Positions 18,002 through 26,354 are shown, numbered from the stretch's first letter. The stretch is DNA of 64,000 nucleotides from Salinispora mooreana (GCF_000379065.1 NZ_KB900614.1:4952325-5016324); one strand, 5' to 3'. Made by a program: numbers and translations. The notes: generated by a model not told the origin, from the sequence alone.

Positions 18002-18478
18002 TTAGCCGACCAGGTAGTAGGTGTTGGCGAAGCCGCTGGGGTTACAGACGTTGAGCTCTCGCCGTACGGAGGAGTACGAGAAGCCAGGTGGGACGGTGCA
18101 GGCCCAAAGTCCGGCCTGGGGCACCCGCAGGTAGTAGGTGTTGGCGAAACCGCCGGGGTTACAGACGCTGAGCTCTCGCCGTACGGAGGAGTACGTGTAT
18201 CCAGACGGCACGGTACAGGCCCAGATCCGGTCGCTGGGGGCAACGACATAGTAGGAGTTGGCGAAGCCGCCGGGATTACAGACGCTGAGCTCTCGCCGTA
18301 CCGCCGTGTACGTGTATCCAGACGGCACCGAGCAGGCCCAGAAACCACTGGCCTGCGTGACGGGCTCGGTGGATTGATCGGCACCGTAGGCGGCCGCCGC
18401 AGGCGCGACGGCCAGACCGGCGACCATGAGGACAGCAGCGGCGATCAGTCGAGACATCGCCTGACGGATGCGGGGCAT
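18002..18478 (-). CDS. Secreted protein with three tandem ~39-residue repeats
   Basis: A 158-residue exported protein. The signal peptide is MPRIRQAMSRLIAAAVLMVA plus GLAVAPAAAA. The mature protein is almost entirely three repeats, each with the pattern WACxVPxGYxYxxVRRELxVCNPxGFANxYY and two cysteines, so one disulfide per repeat is likely. The repeats are highly alike at the DNA level too, spaced about 120 bp. A GGAGGTT lies four bases before ATG. No family or enzyme motif is known to me; a small repeat fold for binding or as a toxin/bacteriocin-like secreted peptide is conceivable but unproven. Confidence 0.85.
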   Translation of the reverse strand: MPRIRQAMSRLIAAAVLMVAGLAVAPAAAAYGADQSTEPVTQASGFWACSVPSGYTYTAVRRELSVCNPGGFANSYYVVAPSDRIWACTVPSGYTYSSVRRELSVCNPGGFANTYYLRVPQAGLWACTVPPGFSYSSVRRELNVCNPSGFANTYYLVG

Positions 18479-18599
18479 GGAACCTCCAGGTGCTCCAGGG
18501 CTTGGATTCATCCCCCCGAAGCCTAAAAGCGCTTTGTTAGCACCCGATGAATAAGTGAACCTCGATAGGCCACAGGCCGGGGGCGGTGTCATCGCAGTA

Positions 18600-18713
18600 G
18601 CGCGCATGCCCCTGACCGAAGCCGCCCAGACCCTGCAGGTGTCGGCATACCGTTCCACTACGCCCAGTGGGAGACCCAGGCCGCCGATCTCGTCGCCGAG
18701 CACTGGACCAGCT
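18600..18713 (+). pseudogene. Unidentified C-terminal coding fragment
   Basis: Plus-strand sequence reads PLTEAAQTLQ and, after a frame change, VGIPFHYAQWETQAADLVAE then HWTS and stop. The second part has coding-like composition and a sensible stop, so it looks like the end of a lost gene. I cannot name the family. Confidence 0.3.
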
Positions 18714-18763
18714 AACCCACCCGCACCACACACACGACCCAACCCACACAAGGGGGGAAAGAA

Positions 18764-18803
18764 GCTGGTGGCCGGCACCCGAACCAGGGTGCCGGCCACC
18801 AGC
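18764..18803. terminator. 17-bp hairpin terminator
   Basis: Perfect arms 18764-18780 and 18787-18803, loop of 6, 51 bases after the stop of the plus-strand gene fragment. It probably terminated that lost gene. Confidence 0.8.
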
Positions 18804-18868
18804 CGTATCTGAGTGTCGTGTCGTGGGGGTGAGCGTGGCCGCGACCACCGGCCTCGAGCCCACCAGCC

Positions 18869-18889
18869 CTATCCACACCATGTGGATAG
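18869..18889. promoter_or_regulatory. 9-bp dyad, possible operator
   Basis: CTATCCACA and TGTGGATAG (18869-18877 and 18881-18889) form a perfect dyad around 3 bases, followed at once by the palindrome CACATGTG. It is not beside an intact gene, so the role is unknown. Confidence 0.3.
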
Positions 18890-19124
18890 CACATGTGTAC
18901 GAATCCGGTCCTGGCTGGCATGGGCCGTGTCGGACGCTGAAGGTGGCCGTCCGTCGTCCTGGCCCGCCAAGTATTTGATCTTGAGGTTGGGGTCGGGAAC
19001 GTGAAACGGCACCCTCATCCACCACCCGCACTCGACTCCGATACGTCGATGTCACTGCTTTCTGCGATGCTTTCTCTCCGGTGTGGAGTGTGGGTGGATC
19101 GGAGTGGTGCCGCGGTGGGCCTGG

Positions 19125-19290
19125 AACGGCGAGTCCGTGTAGGTAGTTGTACACGGGCTCGCGGCTGATCCCGAGCTCTTTGGCCAGCGCCGACTTCTTC
19201 GCTGGCGGACTCGCTCCGGGCGAGAGCACCTGATTCGCCGCTTGAATCCTGCCCTTGTGGTGGCCGATCTTGCGGTGGATCTCGCTGGGC
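19125..19290 (-). pseudogene. HTH recombinase-tail-like fragment
   Basis: The minus strand encodes KGRIQAANQVLSPGASP then AKKSALAKELGISREPVYNY and LHG. This resembles the C-terminal HTH of serine resolvases or a small HTH domain. No catalytic part is present. It directly follows the recombinase relic at 19303-19505 in the reading direction. Confidence 0.4.
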
Positions 19291-19302
19291 CCGATTACCC
19301 GT

Positions 19303-19505
19303 CCCTGCCGGTGTAGCGGTTCCAGGTTCCGCCAACAGCGGCGTGATGGCGCTGGGTGGTGGTGTGGTGAAAGCCGAGGGCTTGAGCGACGACCGGTGCC
19401 GGCCGCCTGGAGGAAACGTTGGGGCAGTGCCGCCAGGCGGCCGGGAACGGAGGGGACGCCGAGGTCCCGGATGAGCGGCCCGAAGATGGGCAGGCGTTTT
19501 TAGAT
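19303..19505 (-). pseudogene. C-terminal relic of zinc-ribbon recombinase family
   Basis: The minus strand gives LPIFGPLIRDLGVPSVPGRL then AALPQRFLQA, a frameshift, and the antisense of the same DNA that encodes GFHHHT...GGTWNRY in the intact copy at 5197-6690. DNA similarity to that copy ends at the same place (tgtagcggttccagg in plus orientation), marking a shared 3' boundary. Confidence 0.75.
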
Positions 19506-19615
19506 TATTCCTACCCGGAGTGCGCCCTAACCCGACAGTCAGGCAAGTGCTGGTGATGTTCCGTTGCCAGGCCAAGGCCGCCCAGGGTTCCCCGGCGGTG
19601 AAGCCGAGTTCGTCA

Positions 19616-20215
19616 TCAGCAGGGCGGATCCGAGACGCCCTTGGCCTTCTGCCGGGCATAGTAGGCGCGAGCGCGGTTGCGGTCACCGCAGTCCTTCGTG
19701 TCGCACCAGCGGCGGTTGCGCCGCGGTGACGTGTCGAGGTAGACCCAGCCGCACCTGGCGTCCTCACACTGGTGGAGGCGGTCGAGATCGTCGCGCTGGG
19801 TGAGGGCGACGAGCCCACGGACGATACGGTCGCGGGGCAGGCGCAGGTCGGCCTCCCGGTCCCGCCATTGCCAACGGCCGCCCGTGTGGACCAGGTCGGC
19901 TACGGCAATCGCCGCCCGGTACATGCCCGCGAGATCTGCGGCGGCTTCGGGGTCATCCTCGAGGAGGACCGCGTAAGCCCTCTCGCGCGCTTCGATGACC
20001 TGCCGCCGTTCCCGCTCGGCGCCGGCGTCGTCCTGCGCGGCGAGGTCGTTCAGGGTCACGGCCTCGTTTTCGCTGATCAGGTCGGACTCGACGCACCAGT
20101 CGACGACGTCGCCGAAGGTCCTCAGCGTCTCCGTGCGTGCGGACCCGCCCAGGCGCCAGGCAACAGTGTTCACCAGGTCGAGCATGCGGTCACCCGCGAT
20201 ATGGCCGAACCTCAC
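19616..20215 (-). CDS. CGNR zinc-finger transcriptional regulator
   Basis: A 199-residue protein with an N-terminal ABATE-type stress domain (LDLVNTVAWRLGG, FGDVVDWCVESDLIS). The C-terminal CGNR zinc finger (residues about 148-190) has C in CEDARCGW, LDTSPRRNRRWCDTKDCGDR and a final NRARAYYARQK. Such proteins are taken to be stress-responsive DNA-binding regulators. It is divergent from an MFS transporter 104 bases away, and a 10-bp dyad brackets the intergenic region, so control of the transporter is the natural inference. Confidence 0.9.
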   Translation of the reverse strand: MRFGHIAGDRMLDLVNTVAWRLGGSARTETLRTFGDVVDWCVESDLISENEAVTLNDLAAQDDAGAERERRQVIEARERAYAVLLEDDPEAAADLAGMYRAAIAVADLVHTGGRWQWRDREADLRLPRDRIVRGLVALTQRDDLDRLHQCEDARCGWVYLDTSPRRNRRWCDTKDCGDRNRARAYYARQKAKGVSDPPC

Positions 20216-20225
20216 CCTCGACTCC

Positions 20226-20303
20226 TCTCATGGGTAAACGCATTGTTGCATGTGAGGCAGCCTCCTGGCATGCTCATGCTCAATCAGCCAATCACCCATG
20301 AGA
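20226..20303. promoter_or_regulatory. Divergent promoter region with split 10-bp dyad
   Basis: TCTCATGGGT at 20226-20235 and its exact complement ACCCATGAGA at 20294-20303 sit at the two ends of the intergenic region, next to the starts of the CGNR regulator and the MFS pump. Further CATG-containing words lie between (gcatgtgag, ggcatgctcatgc). These are candidate half-sites for the regulator. Confidence 0.5.
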
Positions 20304-20319
20304 ATTCAGGAGCCGGATC

Positions 20320-21588
20320 GTGCCAACCACCGCCCCACGCAGATCGTTCGGTGCATTGTGGGCGTCCCAAGCGGCTTCCAACCTCGCCGACGGGTTACTG
20401 CAGGCCGCCGCGCCGCTGCTCGTCGCCACGCTGACCCGTGACCCGCTCGTGGTGGCCGGCATGACGGTGGTGCAGTTCCTGCCCTGGCTGGTCGTCACCC
20501 TTCCCGCCGGTGCGATGGCCGACCGGATGGACAGGCGCCGGATCCTCACCGCGGGTAACTGGCTACGCGCGGGCGGGTTCGCGTTGCTCGCTTTGACCCT
20601 GGCGAACGGATGGCGCCACGTCGCACTGCTCTATGCCGCAGTGTTCCTGGCCGGTTGCGCCGAGACGATGGTCGACAATGCCGCCCTGACCATCCCGCCC
20701 CGTCTGCTGCGCCGCGAACAGCTCGAGCGCGCCAACGGCCGGTTGTTCGCGACGCAGTCCGTCATCAACACCTTCATCGGCCCACCTGCCGGGGCGGCGC
20801 TATTCGCGCTAGCGGCGTCAGCGGCCTTCTACACCGGTGCGGCCGCATTCGCCCTCGCCGGCCTGGCGGCTCTGCTGCTGCCCGCACTGCGCCCCACCAG
20901 CGCCGAACACGAGCGCCGCCGCCCGACCCCGACCAGCATCACCCAGGACATCCGCTCCGGGTGGGCCCATTTCTGGCATCACGACCTGCTGCGCCGGGTC
21001 GCGTTCATCTCGGCGGCGATCAACTTCTTCGGTTCCGCCACTGGCGGTTTGCTCGTTCTGTTGGTCACCGGCCCGTACCACGTGCCCGTGTCACGCTACG
21101 GCCTGTTCGTCGCCGTTCCCGCCGCCGGTGCGATCGTCGGCGCACTACTCGCTGCACGCGTGGTGCCCCGCATCGGCGGCGGCCCCGTCACCTGGCTCGC
21201 CGCCCTCGTCCCGGCCGCCAGCTACGCCATCCTGGGCCTGGGCCACCATACGCCCCTCGCCCTGGCGGGCATGTTCTGCGCCGCGATCGCCACCTCGCTC
21301 AATCAGATCGTCGTCAGCACCCTGCGCCAAGCGACGGTCCCCGACGAACTCCTCGGCCGGGTCACCGCCGCCTACCGCCTGGTCGTCCTGGGTGTCGTCC
21401 CACTCGGAGCCCTCGCGGGCGGCCTGCTCGGACGAGGCCTCGGGGTCCGCGCCACCTTCGTCGCCGCCGCACTCGGACTCGCGCTCGCCGCCCTCGTGTT
21501 CGCCTCCCGGGTCACCACCCAAGCTCTCCGCGATGCGGAACGACCCGCCCCGAGTACCGCTAGAGCGTCAGCTTTGTCGAGTTCTTGA
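20320..21588 (+). CDS. MFS transporter, MFS_3-type exporter
   Basis: A 422-residue integral membrane protein with twelve predicted hydrophobic spans and the loop motif GAMADRMDRRRIL between helices 2 and 3 (G-x-x-x-D-R-x-x-R-R). It matches the MFS_3 group that contains exporters such as EntS. The GTG start follows CAGGAG by six bases. Divergent CGNR regulator suggests an inducible efflux pump for a toxic or antibiotic-like compound; the substrate is unknown. Confidence 0.9.
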   Translation: MPTTAPRRSFGALWASQAASNLADGLLQAAAPLLVATLTRDPLVVAGMTVVQFLPWLVVTLPAGAMADRMDRRRILTAGNWLRAGGFALLALTLANGWRHVALLYAAVFLAGCAETMVDNAALTIPPRLLRREQLERANGRLFATQSVINTFIGPPAGAALFALAASAAFYTGAAAFALAGLAALLLPALRPTSAEHERRRPTPTSITQDIRSGWAHFWHHDLLRRVAFISAAINFFGSATGGLLVLLVTGPYHVPVSRYGLFVAVPAAGAIVGALLAARVVPRIGGGPVTWLAALVPAASYAILGLGHHTPLALAGMFCAAIATSLNQIVVSTLRQATVPDELLGRVTAAYRLVVLGVVPLGALAGGLLGRGLGVRATFVAAALGLALAALVFASRVTTQALRDAERPAPSTARASALSSS

Positions 21589-21599
21589 GGTCTGCGCGT

Positions 21600-22053
21600 G
21601 GGCACACCCGCTGTGCTCGTCGTCGTCGACGAGGATCGAAGCATTGTCCGGGACACGGCCGGCGATCTCCTAATAGGTCCCGTCCAGCGGCGCGGCCCGC
21701 GCCGTCAGGTGCCCGCCCGACTCGGCGGGCAGGTTCAGCGAGGCCAGCACCGTCGGCTGCGCCTGCTCCCAGGCCTCACCCGCCAGCAGCTTCGCCCGCG
21801 GATCACCCCACTTGGAGGAATTCCTCAGCATTCGGTACAGATGCTCCAGTACGTAGAAGGTGTACGCCTTCGTGCCTGGCTCCAGATGCGGCGCGGACAG
21901 GACCAGGCGCCGCCACGAGCCGATCAGCAAGCCTGTGTTGAACTCGTGTGGGCCGACCTTCTTACGGCCCACCAGGTCCGGCAGCGACCGTAGCTCGTTC
22001 AGGACCGGCAGCCCCTCGGGGATGGCCCCGCGAAGGCTCCAACGCCCAATCAC
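21600..22053 (-). pseudogene. Tn3-family transposase internal fragment
   Basis: Residues such as ELRSLPDLVGRKKVGPHEFN, TGLLIGSWRRLVLSAPHLEP, YTFYVLEHLYRMLR, SSKWGDPRAKLLAGEAWEQA and VLASLNLPAESGGHL belong to the middle of a Tn3 TnpA distinct from the copy at 9307-12372. A TAG interrupts it (LDGTY stop EIAGRV) and both ends are lost. Confidence 0.75.
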
Positions 22054-22083
22054 CCAAGGTCAAAGCACCGACCGTACCGGACC

Positions 22084-22205
22084 TCGAATCGCGACGCCCG
22101 CTTGTTGTTCCCCGGCCGCCGGGCCGGCCAACCGTTGACCACCGGCACGATCGCCCCACGCATCCGCGACCTCGGCGCCCCCACCGTTCCCGGCCGCTTC
22201 GACCA
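22084..22205 (+). pseudogene. Internal relic of zinc-ribbon recombinase family
   Basis: SNRDARLLFPGRRAGQPLTT then GTIAPRIRDLGAPTVPGRF on the plus strand matches TNRDARWLFPGRRAGQPLTL...RNLGIPTVPGRL of the intact protein at 5197-6690. This fourth family member is in the opposite orientation and is cut on both sides, so it is not a simple tandem duplicate. Confidence 0.75.
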
Positions 22206-22369
22206 CCAGAATCACTCTACATGTGTCAGTTTCACACGTTTGATTCATCTTTACGGTCTTTGACCGTTTATGGAGTTTTTATGTACTTGACTCCTGTTGT
22301 GGCGTCATCACCGCTGCCACCGCACCCGGGTACCGCCCCAACCGACCACACAGAAAGCGATGGACGACG

Positions 22370-23794
22370 ATGTTTCAAAGCAGGAGACTCCCCCGCCCGT
22401 CCGGGGTGCGCGGTCGGCACCGCGCGCCCCGGGCCGTCGCGGCGGTCAGCGCCGTGGCCCTCACCGGAGTCGCTGGCCTGGCCGGCGCCGGACCGGCCAC
22501 CGCGTACCAGTCCTCGCCCGACCGTGGCGTCACTGACGGCCAACCACACCGGGAATGGTCGAAGGTTGACGGTGAGTGGGGTGGTGACTGGGGAAAGGCC
22601 GGCCACTCGGGCTGGAAGGGTGATGGCCACGGTGACGGGAAGGACAAGGGCACCCCGGTGCCCTGCGACCCCAACGCGCTGATCGCCGCGATCACCGCGG
22701 CGAACCAGGCCGGCGGCGGCACCCTACGCCTCGCCGAGAAGTGCGTCTACACCCTCACCATCAACCAGGACGACAACGGACTACCCCAGGTCTTCCAACC
22801 CATCACCATCTACGGCCAGGGCGCCACCATCATCCGGGCCGCCGCCGCCGACAACTTCCGCATCTTCGAGGTCACCACCGGCGGCGACCTCACCCTCAAA
22901 GACCTCACCGTCGCCGGCGGAAGGCTCGAGGGCAACAACGACGACGGCGGCGGCATCCGCGCCGGCGAAGGCACCCGACTGACCCTCGAACGCGTCACCG
23001 TCCGGGACAACATGACCCTCGGCGGCAACGGCGACGGCGGCGGCGTCTCCGGTGACCGAAGCAAGGTCACGATCACCAAGAGCACCATCACCCGCAACAC
23101 CGCCGGCGACGAGGGCGGCGGCGTCTCCAGCGACCAGGGCACCTTTACGATCAGCAAGTCGAAGCTGACCAACAACACCGCCGGCACCACCGGCGGCGGG
23201 TTCTCCAACGACGAGGGCTCCGCCACTATCAGCCACACCCTGATCAGCGACAACACCGCTACCGACGGTGGGGGTGTGGACAACGACGGTGACCTCTCTG
23301 AGATCGTCCACAGCACCATCACCCGCAACACCGCCAGCGGACTCGGCGGCGGCATCTACGACAACGGCGACGAGGCCCTCCTGCTCCAGCACGTCAAGGT
23401 CGCCGAGAACAGCGCCACCTCCGGTGGGGGGCTCTACCTCACCACCGATCTCGGTGTCACTGTTGAGGACAGCAAGATCGTGTACAACACCGCCACCGCC
23501 AGCGACGGCGGCGGCATCGCCATCGTCGGCGAGCCCGTGGTGGCCCTGCGCCGCACCACCGTCTCCGGCAACGAAGCCACCGGAGTCGCCGGCGGTATCT
23601 TCTTCGACCCGTCCGACCCCACCACCGTCCTCACCCTCACCGACGTCCGCGTCACCGACAACCTCGCCCAAAACGAGCCCGGCGGCGTCTACAACAACGG
23701 CGTGATCACCGTCTTCGGCGACGTCACGATCATCAACAACCGACCCACCAACTGCATCGGCAGCCCCAACCCCGTACCAACCTGCTTCGGCTGA
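22370..23794 (+). CDS. Secreted right-handed parallel beta-helix protein
   Basis: A 474-residue exported protein. A twin-basic N-terminus (RRLPRPSGVRGRHRAPRAV) leads into a hydrophobic stretch and cleavage near ATA. A Gly/Lys/Asp-rich linker (residues about 50-95) precedes about 370 residues of beta-helix coils. Each coil of roughly 22-25 residues carries TITxSTIxxNTAxxxGGGxxxx, and GGG turns recur about ten times. The fold is that of pectate-lyase-like and adhesin-like repeats, but no catalytic site is visible. It is a single-gene unit with a strong terminator. Confidence 0.85.
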   Translation: MFQSRRLPRPSGVRGRHRAPRAVAAVSAVALTGVAGLAGAGPATAYQSSPDRGVTDGQPHREWSKVDGEWGGDWGKAGHSGWKGDGHGDGKDKGTPVPCDPNALIAAITAANQAGGGTLRLAEKCVYTLTINQDDNGLPQVFQPITIYGQGATIIRAAAADNFRIFEVTTGGDLTLKDLTVAGGRLEGNNDDGGGIRAGEGTRLTLERVTVRDNMTLGGNGDGGGVSGDRSKVTITKSTITRNTAGDEGGGVSSDQGTFTISKSKLTNNTAGTTGGGFSNDEGSATISHTLISDNTATDGGGVDNDGDLSEIVHSTITRNTASGLGGGIYDNGDEALLLQHVKVAENSATSGGGLYLTTDLGVTVEDSKIVYNTATASDGGGIAIVGEPVVALRRTTVSGNEATGVAGGIFFDPSDPTTVLTLTDVRVTDNLAQNEPGGVYNNGVITVFGDVTIINNRPTNCIGSPNPVPTCFG

Positions 23795-23804
23795 CCGACC
23801 TGCT

Positions 23805-23839
23805 CGAGGCACCCCGGCGGTGACCGCCGGGGTGCCTCG
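23805..23839 (+). terminator. Long perfect hairpin terminator
   Basis: Positions 23805-23821 and 23823-23839 are fully complementary around one base (in practice a shorter stem with a small loop), 11 bases after the beta-helix gene stop. Confidence 0.85.
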
Positions 23840-23899
23840 CTGCTCGGGTCGGCGCCGGCCCGCCGTTCCCGCCCGGAGTAGGGCGATACTCTCTGGGCT

Positions 23900-24403
23900 A
23901 TGACGATGCGCCCGATCCGGACCATCGGCGACCCGGTGCTTCGCACTCCCGCCGCACCGGTCACCAGCTTCGACGCCGAGCTGCGCGCGCTGGTCGCCGA
24001 CCTGATGGACACACTGCTCGGTGCCCCTGGCCGCGCGGGGGTGGCCGCCCCGCAGATCGGTGTCTCCGCCCAGGTGTTCGTCTACGACGCCGACGGCCAC
24101 CGCGGCCACCTCATCAACCCCACGCTGGAACTCGGCGAGGACCGCCAGGACGACGATGAGGGCTGCCTGTCGATTCCCGGCCTGTACTTCCCGACCCCGC
24201 GCGCCATGCGCGCCACCGCACACGGTGTGGACCAGCACGGGCAACCGTTGACCATCATCGGCACCGGTTTTCTTGCCCGCGCTCTGCAACACGAGACCGA
24301 CCACCTCGCCGGTCGGCTCTACGTGGACACGCTGCGCGGGGAGACCCGCCGCCGGGCCCTGCGGGAGATCCGCGCCGGCCGCTACGCGCCGCGTTGTCGG
24401 TGA
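23900..24403 (+). CDS. def: Peptide deformylase
   Basis: A 167-residue metalloenzyme that removes the N-formyl group from nascent proteins. All three signature motifs are present: GVAAPQIGV (motif 1, normally GxGLAAxQ), EGCLSIPG with the metal-binding Cys (motif 2) and QHETDHLAG with the HExxH-type metal ligands as HETDH (motif 3). Length fits the family. Motif 1 differs slightly from the canonical form (AGVAAPQ), as in many actinobacterial paralogues, so this may be a second deformylase and not the housekeeping copy beside fmt. Confidence 0.93.
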   Translation: MTMRPIRTIGDPVLRTPAAPVTSFDAELRALVADLMDTLLGAPGRAGVAAPQIGVSAQVFVYDADGHRGHLINPTLELGEDRQDDDEGCLSIPGLYFPTPRAMRATAHGVDQHGQPLTIIGTGFLARALQHETDHLAGRLYVDTLRGETRRRALREIRAGRYAPRCR

Positions 24404-24448
24404 CCGCCGCCTCTCGCCGGGGACACCTACCGGTTGGCCGCGCTCACC

Positions 24449-24532
24449 TCATCGTCCCCGACGTTGCCGCAGCCACAGGCCGAGCGACCCGACCGCCACG
24501 AACACCAACACCGAGCAGACGAAGAGTTTCAC
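24449..24532 (-). CDS. Possible 27-residue single-pass membrane peptide
   Basis: The frame starts at GTG (24532; a second GTG lies one codon upstream) and reads KLFVCSVLVFVAVGSLGLWL then RQRRGR and stop. One membrane helix is followed by a positively charged tail, giving an N-out/C-in peptide. An AAGGTGG lies upstream. It is divergent from the EEP hydrolase gene, 36 bases away. It is too short for firm support; conservation in related genomes would decide. Confidence 0.35.
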   Translation of the reverse strand: MKLFVCSVLVFVAVGSLGLWLRQRRGR

Positions 24533-24568
24533 CACTGGCCCACCTTGCCACGGCTCTAGGCTGACCCG

Positions 24569-25348
24569 GTGCGCCTGGCCACCTTCAACCTGCTGCACGG
24601 GCGGTCGCTCACCGACGGGCGGGTCGAGTCGCCACGGCTCATGGCCGCCGTCGCTGCTCTTGATGCCGATGTTCTCGCCCTGCAAGAGGTCGACCGGGGT
24701 CAGGGCCGCAGCGGCAACCTGGACCAGACCGCTCTCGCCGCCGCCGCCCTCGCCGCCGGCGAACACCGCTTCGCCGCCGCCGTCGTCGGTGAACCCGGCG
24801 GACAGGTCCGCCCCTTGACCCACGACGACGACGGCGAGGACGAACCCCGCTACGGCGTCGGCCTGGTCAGCCGCTACCCGATCCTCTCCTGGCAGATCAT
24901 CCGGCTGAATCCGGCCCCGGTCCGCGCACCGATCTACGTACCCGGATCCCGCGGGGGCCTCGTGCTGCTCCGGGACGAACCGCGCGTCGTACTCGCGGCG
25001 GTCCTGCACACCCCGCACGGTCGCTTGACAGTGGCCGCCACCCACCTGTCGTTCGTCCCCGGCTGGAACGCCCGCCAGCTACGCCAGGCCGTCCGCTCGC
25101 TGCGGGTCCTGCCCGCACCACGGATCCTGCTCGGCGACCTCAACCTGCCCGCCGGGGCGGCCCGACTCCTGACCCGATGGCGTCCCCTCGCCCGCCGACC
25201 CACCTATCCGGCTGGACAGCCCCGCATCCAACTCGACCACGTCCTCGCCGACCGGCACGGCTACCATCGGCTCCCCCCGGTGACGGCCGTGCGAACCCCA
25301 CTGTCGGTGATCTCCGATCACCGACCCCTCGTGGTTGACCTCGATTGA
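24569..25348 (+). CDS. Endonuclease/exonuclease/phosphatase-family hydrolase
   Basis: A 259-residue EEP-superfamily enzyme starting at GTG. Signature segments are ATFNLLHGRS (metal-site Asn), LALQEVDRGQ (catalytic Glu), GDLNLP (Asp/Asn pair), QLDHVLADR and SDHRPLVVDL (terminal Asp-His). These give a metal-dependent phosphodiesterase or phosphomonoesterase; the substrate may be nucleic acid, a lipid head group or a phosphorylated metabolite. No signal peptide is visible, so it acts in the cytoplasm. Confidence 0.9.
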   Translation: MRLATFNLLHGRSLTDGRVESPRLMAAVAALDADVLALQEVDRGQGRSGNLDQTALAAAALAAGEHRFAAAVVGEPGGQVRPLTHDDDGEDEPRYGVGLVSRYPILSWQIIRLNPAPVRAPIYVPGSRGGLVLLRDEPRVVLAAVLHTPHGRLTVAATHLSFVPGWNARQLRQAVRSLRVLPAPRILLGDLNLPAGAARLLTRWRPLARRPTYPAGQPRIQLDHVLADRHGYHRLPPVTAVRTPLSVISDHRPLVVDLD

Positions 25349-25374
25349 CCGGCGGCGCTGCCGTGGTGTTGGGC

Positions 25375-25938
25375 TCACCTTGTCCCGGGTGCGGGCAGCA
25401 GGTGCCCGAGGAGGAGCTTGAGGATCAGTAGCGGCGCCAGCCAGGCGAGTGCTGGCGGGGCGGGCAGGATCGTGACCGCCACAACCAGTAGCCCGGTTGC
25501 GGCGGTAAACGCCAACGGGCGTTTCGACGTCGGAGTGGCGGTGGCGACCAACACGGCGGCGGCGAGGGTGCCGATGTAGAGCGTGATCGCGGTCGACCAT
25601 GGGTACGCGGGCAGGATCAGCGCCAGGATGGGCAGGTGGACGTGGGCCGCCACGAAGATCATCTGCCGGCGGGCGGCGGTCGCGCCAGTGTGAAACCGGC
25701 GCGACACCGACGCGGTGGCGTTCACCACGGCCCCGCCGAAGATGTCGAAGCCGAGGGCCGCCAGCACCACCACGATCAGGGGCGGGTAGCCCGCTGCGAC
25801 GCCGATGGCTGAGGCGACACCGGCACCGACGACCGCGGTGAGGTAGCTGAGCCACCGCTCCATCCGGCTGGCGCCGGGGGCGATGAGCAGGTCGTTGAGG
25901 CGTGAGGTGGCTCGTCGCGGCAGGGGCATGGCTGTCAT
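25375..25938 (-). CDS. Integral membrane protein of unknown function
   Basis: A 187-residue protein with five or six hydrophobic helices (YLTAVVGAGVASAIGVAAG, LIVVVLAALGFDIFGGAV, VHLPILALILPAYPW, ITLYIGTLAAAVLVA, LVVAVTILPAPPALAWL). No family motif is recognised; FDIFGGAVVNAT is the most distinctive segment. The second ATG (25938) is chosen because GGAG lies six bases before it; the first ATG overlaps that ribosome site. A palindromic operator 37 bases upstream shares the GTTCAC half-site with the region before the nearby TetR gene. Confidence 0.8.
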   Translation of the reverse strand: MTAMPLPRRATSRLNDLLIAPGASRMERWLSYLTAVVGAGVASAIGVAAGYPPLIVVVLAALGFDIFGGAVVNATASVSRRFHTGATAARRQMIFVAAHVHLPILALILPAYPWSTAITLYIGTLAAAVLVATATPTSKRPLAFTAATGLLVVAVTILPAPPALAWLAPLLILKLLLGHLLPAPGTR

Positions 25939-25974
25939 GGGCATCTCCGTCCTTCACTCAAGCTGGTGCAATTT

Positions 25975-25992
25975 CGTTCACTTTAGTGAACG
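25975..25992 (-). promoter_or_regulatory. Palindromic TetR-type operator
   Basis: CGTTCAC-TTTA-GTGAACG is a perfect 7-bp dyad upstream of the membrane protein gene. GTTCAC also occurs at 26955-26960 inside GTTCACCACGGTAAC just upstream of the TetR gene start, so one repressor could bind both. Confidence 0.6.
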
Positions 25993-26354
25993 CTTATGCA
26001 CCTGTCGAGAGTGCCCACAACATGCACGGGCTGAGCTCTGTCGATGATCGGGGTTCACAGTGGCGTCCGCCCCCGATGATCGGTGCATGAACGCGGCAAC
26101 CTGACGGTTGGCGGGCCGGGTGGTTCCCGGTGCAGCGGTTCTGGCGATGTGGGTGTTGGGTAGCTGGAGCAACAGGGGTGCGGCGGGGGTCTGCACTTCA
26201 CCGGCCTCGGCCTGGTACACAGCAACCTGTACGTGCTGATCGCGCTCGCCGGGTTGGTCCTACTCGCCGGATGACTGTCGCAGCGAAGCGCCGGACGTCG
26301 GTGAACGCGAGCGGCGTTACGCCCCGAATCGCCGCAGCGGCGTTACGCCCCGGG
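25993..26354. other. Region without a complete gene
   Basis: Two copies of CGATGATCGG lie near 26042 and 26076. Near 26190-26275 a plus-strand frame ends LHFTGLGLVHSNLYVLIALA then GLVLLAG and stop, which looks like the last membrane helix of a protein but has no start in this frame beyond a TAG. It may be a relic. Nothing else was seen. Confidence 0.35.

Noticed and set aside
18125..18300. Tandem ~120-bp DNA repeats as a CRISPR array
   Set aside because: The repeats are in-frame coding repeats of a secreted protein, with no spacers and no cas genes nearby.
22781..24304. 507-codon minus-strand frame, Gly/Val/Asp-rich
   Set aside because: Antisense of the beta-helix gene and deformylase; composition is the complement of their codons.
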